A stretch of DNA of 9,099 nucleotides, from positions 1 to 9,099 of the forward strand of contig QNBL01000088.1 in assembly GCA_003641695.1 (NCBI GenBank). The letters run 5' to 3'. The position numbers and the translations under genes were made by a program. The notes under the pieces were generated by a model. The model did not search any database. It saw nothing but the letters and a program-made list of their open reading frames with translations, and had not been told where the DNA came from. This stretch comes from Spirochaetota bacterium. GTDB lineage: Bacteria; Spirochaetota; Spirochaetia; B11-G9. This document shows positions 7,096-9,099 of the stretch, one piece after another. Position 1 is the stretch's first letter. The number at the start of each line of letters is the position of its first letter.

Positions 7096-7304
7096 AAAAC
7101 AAAATCCTCCCCTGTTTCTTCTTTCCAGGTTAGATTCCTCTCCAATTTCCCAGGGTTCCATATAATTAATTCTCCTTCTTTCTCGTAATATGTATGTGTT
7201 TTGGTTTCCAGGAATAGCTCATGATTCCTCCAACCACTAATTATTTCAAGTTCTGGATATTTCCTTCGAGCTGCATTCAATTTTTTCTTTCCTAATGTAT
7301 GCAT
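7092..7304 (-). CDS. Small hypothetical protein, 70 residues, first gene after the ribozyme
   Basis: I do not recognise this protein. It begins MHTLGKKKLNAARRKYPELE, has two Trp in 'SGWRNHELFLE' and 'LIIWNPGKL', and looks like a small alpha/beta domain with a basic N-terminus. The frame also allows a TTG start at 7328, but the ATG at 7304 is placed correctly after a strong GGAGGAG ribosome site (7310-7316), which the TTG start would put inside the gene. It is the first gene downstream of the hammerhead ribozyme, so its leader would be created by self-cleavage. The stop overlaps the next start as ATGA. Confidence 0.6.
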   Translation of the reverse strand: MHTLGKKKLNAARRKYPELEIISGWRNHELFLETKTHTYYEKEGELIIWNPGKLERNLTWKEETGEDFVL

Positions 7305-7309
7305 CACAT

Positions 7310-7316
7310 CTCCTCC
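7310..7316 (-). promoter_or_regulatory. Ribosome binding site that fixes the start at 7304
   Basis: GGAGGAG on the minus strand lies 5-6 bases before the ATG at 7304. It excludes the upstream TTG at 7328 as the main start. Its GGAGGA part is perfectly complementary to UCCUCC at 7372-7367 in the ribozyme's stem I internal loop, so the site could be masked. Confidence 0.75.
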
Positions 7317-7333
7317 TGCAAAATTCAAGTAGT

Positions 7334-7470
7334 GGGTAGCCTAGATCCTCAGTTATTCCCCGGCAGGGAGGATTCCACGGGACACTCTCGTGTTTCGCAA
7401 AAGCTCATCAGCCGTAAAAATGCCGGGCCAGATGTTTCCAATGTCAGCTACCCTGGGAAACCCACGGCTA
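7334..7470 (-). other. Extended structured RNA around the hammerhead (intergenic)
   Basis: This 171-nt spacer (7305-7475) has no gene. Outside the ribozyme, GGGUAGC (7453-7447) and GCUACCC (7340-7334) form a perfect 7-bp outer helix on the minus strand. GUUUCC (7461-7456) can pair with GGAAAC (7439-7434), which would place GGGUAGC in its loop and make a pseudoknot. Alternatively GUGGGU (7465-7460) can pair with ACCCAC (7337-7332). Several mutually exclusive helices of this kind suggest a folded, perhaps switching, RNA. Pairing was found by eye. Confidence 0.6.
7359..7427 (-). ncRNA. Type I hammerhead self-cleaving ribozyme
   Basis: All core bases of the hammerhead are present on the minus strand: CUGAUGA (7411-7405), GAAA after stem II (7396-7393), and U7382-C7381 before the cut site. 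Stem III is a perfect 4-bp ACAC/GUGU helix closed by a GAGA loop (7389-7386). Stem II is very short, GC/GC closed by UUUU (7402-7399). Stem I is open, so the type is I: ACGG (7415-7412) pairs with CCGU (7380-7377). After an internal loop (five U on one side, eleven bases on the other) CCCGGCA (7427-7421) pairs with UGCCGGG (7365-7359). The internal loop of stem I could make the usual tertiary contact with loop II. Cleavage is predicted between C7381 and C7380. It lies in the only large spacer of an otherwise overlapping gene train. Confidence 0.9.
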
Positions 7471-7475
7471 AAATT

Positions 7476-7784
7476 TTACAAGTCACCTTGCTGCTGTAGT
7501 TGATCAATTCTGGTAAATATTTCCTGGTCTACAAACATTTCCAATTCTTCCTTGGAGAATACATATAGGTTTGTGAAAATATGCTTAAACTCAGAATCCT
7601 CACTCACTGTTTCAAATCTACTCCTCTCTTCCTGGACCGCTTTAGCAAAAGTTTCATAATACAGTCTCATTTCCCGCTCTTCCGCTTTATGCCCAGGAAC
7701 TCGATCCAAAGCTATTAACTTCTGATCTATGCGTATATCCATGGAAAATATATTCTTATTATCATTCAAATATTTCTCGTTCAT
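7476..7784 (-). CDS. Hypothetical protein, 102 residues, upstream of the ribozyme
   Basis: I do not recognise this protein. It is acidic and mostly helical, with 'AEEREMRLYYETFAKAVQEERSRFE' in the middle and 'SKEELEMFVDQEIFTRIDQLQQQGDL' at the end; there are no cysteines or membrane segments. The ATG at 7784 overlaps the previous stop as ATGA, with an AAGGAAGAAGGG purine tract before it. A second Met at residue 15 is possible. Its mRNA would carry the 5' cleavage product of the hammerhead at its 3' end: the ribozyme cut site is about 95 nt after its stop codon. Confidence 0.65.
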   Translation of the reverse strand: MNEKYLNDNKNIFSMDIRIDQKLIALDRVPGHKAEEREMRLYYETFAKAVQEERSRFETVSEDSEFKHIFTNLYVFSKEELEMFVDQEIFTRIDQLQQQGDL

Positions 7785-7981
7785 TTCCCTTCTTCCTTAG
7801 CTCTTTCATAACCATATACCAAGCCATTCATTGCATTGTTTAAATATTCCTTATCATCATCAGTTAAATCTTCGGTCTTAATCTCTCCAACCGTTACATC
7901 CTCAACTCTTTCAAACAATTTAGGAATTTTCATCTCTTCCGGGAGAACAACCAATTTCCCATTTAAGTTATACCACCTCAC
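7781..7981 (-). CDS. Small acidic hypothetical protein, 66 residues
   Basis: I know no family for this protein. It begins (M)RWYNLNGKLVVLPEEMKIPKL and continues with an acidic part, 'VEDVTVGEIKTEDLTDDDKEYLNNAMNGLVYGYERAKEEGK', which is likely helical at the end. The start is GTG at 7981, overlapping the previous stop as GTGA, with GAGGAGG just upstream; the spacing is short (about 4 bases). Translation is therefore probably coupled to the MazG-like gene. The overlap pattern on both sides supports a real gene. Confidence 0.6.
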   Translation of the reverse strand: MRWYNLNGKLVVLPEEMKIPKLFERVEDVTVGEIKTEDLTDDDKEYLNNAMNGLVYGYERAKEEGK

Positions 7982-8247
7982 ATTTCCTCCTCACATACCC
8001 CTATTATCATATGTGCATAATTCGCAACATCCGCTGCCTCTAACCTTATTTTTGCGTAAGCCTCAAAATCCATTCTCTTCCCTACTACCTCTTTTTCAAG
8101 CTCCAATACTTCTTCCCTTAAATAATATAACAAGTCCAATAATTCTTTCGAAAATTCCCCTTTGCTTTCCCGGGCTTTTAACTTCTCCATCTGTGCCTTA
8201 TTCCCAGACTTTAACAACTTCTTATAATCTCTCAATTTTTTCCCCAT
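7978..8247 (-). CDS. MazG-like nucleotide pyrophosphohydrolase (putative)
   Basis: This 89-residue all-helical protein has the layout of small MazG-like enzymes, which hydrolyse (d)NTPs to monophosphates. The metal-binding pairs are visible as E45-E46-x-x-E49 in 'LREEVLELEKEV' and E70-x-x-D73 in 'LEAADVANYAHMI', the latter close to the phage-type signature that I know as 'EaADVANfamMI'. Phages use such enzymes to adjust nucleotide pools or lower host alarmones. The start is uncertain. The ATG at 8247 has almost no ribosome site and overlaps the previous gene by 26 bases. An ATG at 8190 (residue 20) has AAGG five bases upstream and would give 70 residues with both metal motifs kept. Family call moderate; substrate unknown. 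Confidence 0.55.
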   Translation of the reverse strand: MGKKLRDYKKLLKSGNKAQMEKLKARESKGEFSKELLDLLYYLREEVLELEKEVVGKRMDFEAYAKIRLEAADVANYAHMIIGVCEEEM

Positions 8248-8851
8248 TAATTATAAAAGAATCTTTATTATCTGTTGCCACACCTGTAAACTCTTCCGGA
8301 TTTGTATAATCTCTCTTCCCCGAATTAGGTGATTCTACCCACTCCATGTCAAGTAAGGCATCTTTGACAAAAATACTATCCTCGTTTAAAATTTCCGCTA
8401 TCAATTTCAAATCTTCATCTCCTGCGTTCATTTTCCCATATTCAACTAATGTCATTTTTTCTCCCATACTTTTTAAAAACGCCGCATCCTCTACATATAT
8501 AGGATGTCCTAATAGAAACTCTCCTTCTGTTGGCTGAAATACCTTCTCTCCATTTTCCAATATTTTTACATCTCTCATATTTATAACTCCTCTCAATATT
8601 TCATTCTCTTCTAACGCATATTCCTTTAACGCTTTATCTGTCATCGGTGTAGAAAAATTACTTATCATTTTTAAAAACGCCGCATCCTCTCTTCTTACTT
8701 CATGGGAGGAGTTCTTCTTAGATTTTTTTAACAAACCGTGTGTGCTGTAATCTTTATAGTATGTCGGTTTTGTTTGGGGGAGGGTGCCGGGTGCCAATAA
8801 TCTATTTGAGAATAGTTTCTGTACTACATGTGCAATGCTATGAAGAACCAC
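8222..8851 (-). CDS. Hypothetical protein, 209 residues, with internal repeat
   Basis: I do not recognise this protein. The N-terminal 50 residues are basic. Then 'EDAAFLK' occurs twice (55-61 and 121-127), each encoded by the same 23-nt DNA sequence 198 bases apart. Both are followed by a Met/Thr-containing helix (STPMTDKALKEY and EKMTLVEYGK), so the protein may hold two related units. 'NGEK' also recurs (100-103 and 202-205). The start is GTG at 8851 with an ideal AAGGAG site six bases upstream. The frame stays open upstream to a stop near 8930 but has no ATG, GTG or TTG there. No catalytic motif or membrane segment is visible. Confidence 0.65.
   Translation of the reverse strand: MVLHSIAHVVQKLFSNRLLAPGTLPQTKPTYYKDYSTHGLLKKSKKNSSHEVRREDAAFLKMISNFSTPMTDKALKEYALEENEILRGVINMRDVKILENGEKVFQPTEGEFLLGHPIYVEDAAFLKSMGEKMTLVEYGKMNAGDEDLKLIAEILNEDSIFVKDALLDMEWVESPNSGKRDYTNPEEFTGVATDNKDSFIINGEKIERL
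8470..8492 (-). repeat. 23-nt exact direct repeat, copy 2 (inside the 209-residue gene)
   Basis: Identical over 23 bases to 8668-8690 and in the same frame, encoding EDAAFLK at residues 121-127. On the minus strand it starts AGAGGATGCGG and ends in the palindrome TTTTTAAAAA. Identity at every synonymous position suggests a recent duplication or selection on the DNA itself. Confidence 0.9.
8668..8690 (-). repeat. 23-nt exact direct repeat, copy 1 (inside the 209-residue gene)
   Basis: Partner of 8470-8492, encoding EDAAFLK at residues 55-61 of the same protein. The sequences flanking the two copies differ, so the exact match is sharply bounded. Confidence 0.9.
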
Positions 8852-8857
8852 ATCGAT

Positions 8858-8863
8858 CTCCTT
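8858..8863 (-). promoter_or_regulatory. Ribosome binding site for the GTG start at 8851
   Basis: AAGGAG on the minus strand lies six bases before the GTG. It decides the start of the 209-residue gene and lies three bases downstream of the 25-nt hairpin repeat. Confidence 0.75.
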
Positions 8864-8866
8864 ATC

Positions 8867-8891
8867 AAATACGAAAGGTGTTTCGTTTCTT
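8867..8891 (-). repeat. 25-nt hairpin repeat, copy B
   Basis: Perfect reverse-complement of copy A at 266-290, in the 47-nt spacer between the partial gene and the 209-residue gene. On the transcribed minus strand the 6-bp stem ACGAAA/TTTCGT carries a CACC loop, complementary to the GGUG loop of copy A. It ends three bases before an AAGGAG ribosome site. Confidence 0.85.
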
Positions 8892-8898
8892 ACCTGCT

Positions 8899-9099
8899 CT
8901 ACTTGTCTGCTCCTGCTATTAGTCCTTCAGCGTAATCTTCCTCAAGGTACCTCTCATGTGTAGGTGGATTAACTATCCTTACCTTGTCTATCATACTACG
9001 TACATCCGCTGGCATTATTGCATCTACATCCTTACCTTCACTCGGCTTATACACATCACTCAACTGTAGTAATCTATTCTTCTCTTTCTGACAGTCTAA
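8899..9099 (-). CDS. Hypothetical protein, C-terminal 66 residues (5' end beyond window)
   Basis: The frame is open from the right edge to a TAG stop at 8899-8901. The visible part begins LDCQKEKNRLLQLSDVYKPS and ends 'YLEEDYAEGLIAGADK'; it is charged and probably helical at both ends. I know no family. The gene runs in the same direction as all others and is followed by a 47-nt spacer holding the 25-nt repeat. An internal Met start (for example MPADVRSMIDK) cannot be excluded, but the open frame to the edge makes a truncated longer gene more likely. Confidence 0.6.
   Translation of the reverse strand, partial: LDCQKEKNRLLQLSDVYKPSEGKDVDAIMPADVRSMIDKVRIVNPPTHERYLEEDYAEGLIAGADK

Noticed and set aside
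7096..7161. Longer start (22 more residues) for the 57-residue basic protein
   Set aside because: It would overlap the preceding gene by 70 bases, while the ATG at 7095 gives an ATGA junction like its neighbours. Not fully excluded, since an AAGGAG also precedes 7161.
7305..7475. tRNA or group I intron in the spacer
   Set aside because: No cloverleaf, anticodon arm or CCA-type end, no intron core elements, and the genes on both sides are complete and unrelated; the hammerhead explains the conserved motifs.
7299..7499. Plus-strand open frame of 66 residues across the spacer
   Set aside because: It runs antisense over the ribozyme and its helices, has no convincing ribosome site and opposes every other gene; the RNA structure explains the sequence.
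7836..8309. Plus-strand open frame of 157 residues
   Set aside because: Antisense to three overlapping minus-strand genes with good start signals; low-complexity Ser/Leu/Pro composition typical of a shadow frame.
1..9099. Diversity-generating retroelement as in BPP-1
   Set aside because: The head genes resemble BPP-1, but I see no reverse transcriptase and no template/variable repeat pair in this window; the receptor-binding region would lie outside it.
1..9099. CRISPR array, insertion sequence or attachment site
   Set aside because: No regularly spaced repeats, transposase or integrase, and no att-like repeat next to a tRNA gene.

Overview
The window is a stretch of a tailed double-stranded DNA phage (or prophage), covering the DNA-packaging and head-assembly module. 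Every gene I accept lies on the minus strand, so transcription runs from high to low coordinates. The base composition is AT-rich, gene junctions are tight (many ATGA or GTGA overlaps) and most starts have a purine-rich Shine-Dalgarno. That fits a host using classical SD initiation, but the host cannot be named from this window. The head proteins point to a podovirus-type phage related to the Bordetella BPP-1 / GP7-capsid lineage: a T7-type head-tail connector portal, a Bbp19-like small protein, a scaffold, a GP7-like major capsid protein, a Bbp16-like cement protein and a tail-tubular-A-type adaptor.

Layout in transcription order. 9099-7476 holds small accessory genes: the C-terminal end of an unknown gene, a 209-residue unknown protein with an internal exact DNA repeat, a MazG-like protein, and two small unknown proteins. 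7475-7305 is the largest spacer and is filled by structured RNA, including a full-consensus type I hammerhead self-cleaving ribozyme. 7304-4408 holds two small unknown proteins, a putative zinc-ribbon protein in the usual small-terminase position, the large terminase and two unknown proteins. 4404-323 holds portal, Bbp19-like protein, scaffold, major capsid protein and cement protein. A hairpin terminator (319-291) closes the head genes, and the adaptor gene starts after it and runs off the left edge.

How it works together: scaffold and capsid protein assemble a procapsid around the portal, the terminase packages DNA through the portal, the cement protein stabilises the shell, and the adaptor seals the portal and receives the tail. 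If active, the hammerhead would cut the polycistronic mRNA between the small upstream genes and the packaging/head genes, leaving a 5'-OH leader of about 76 nt on the downstream message.

The signals most worth attention are the hammerhead ribozyme with its extended helices, a possible ribosome-site-masking strand in the same leader, and a perfect 25-nt hairpin repeat. One copy of the repeat lies at each end of the window, in opposite orientations, each just upstream of a ribosome binding site.
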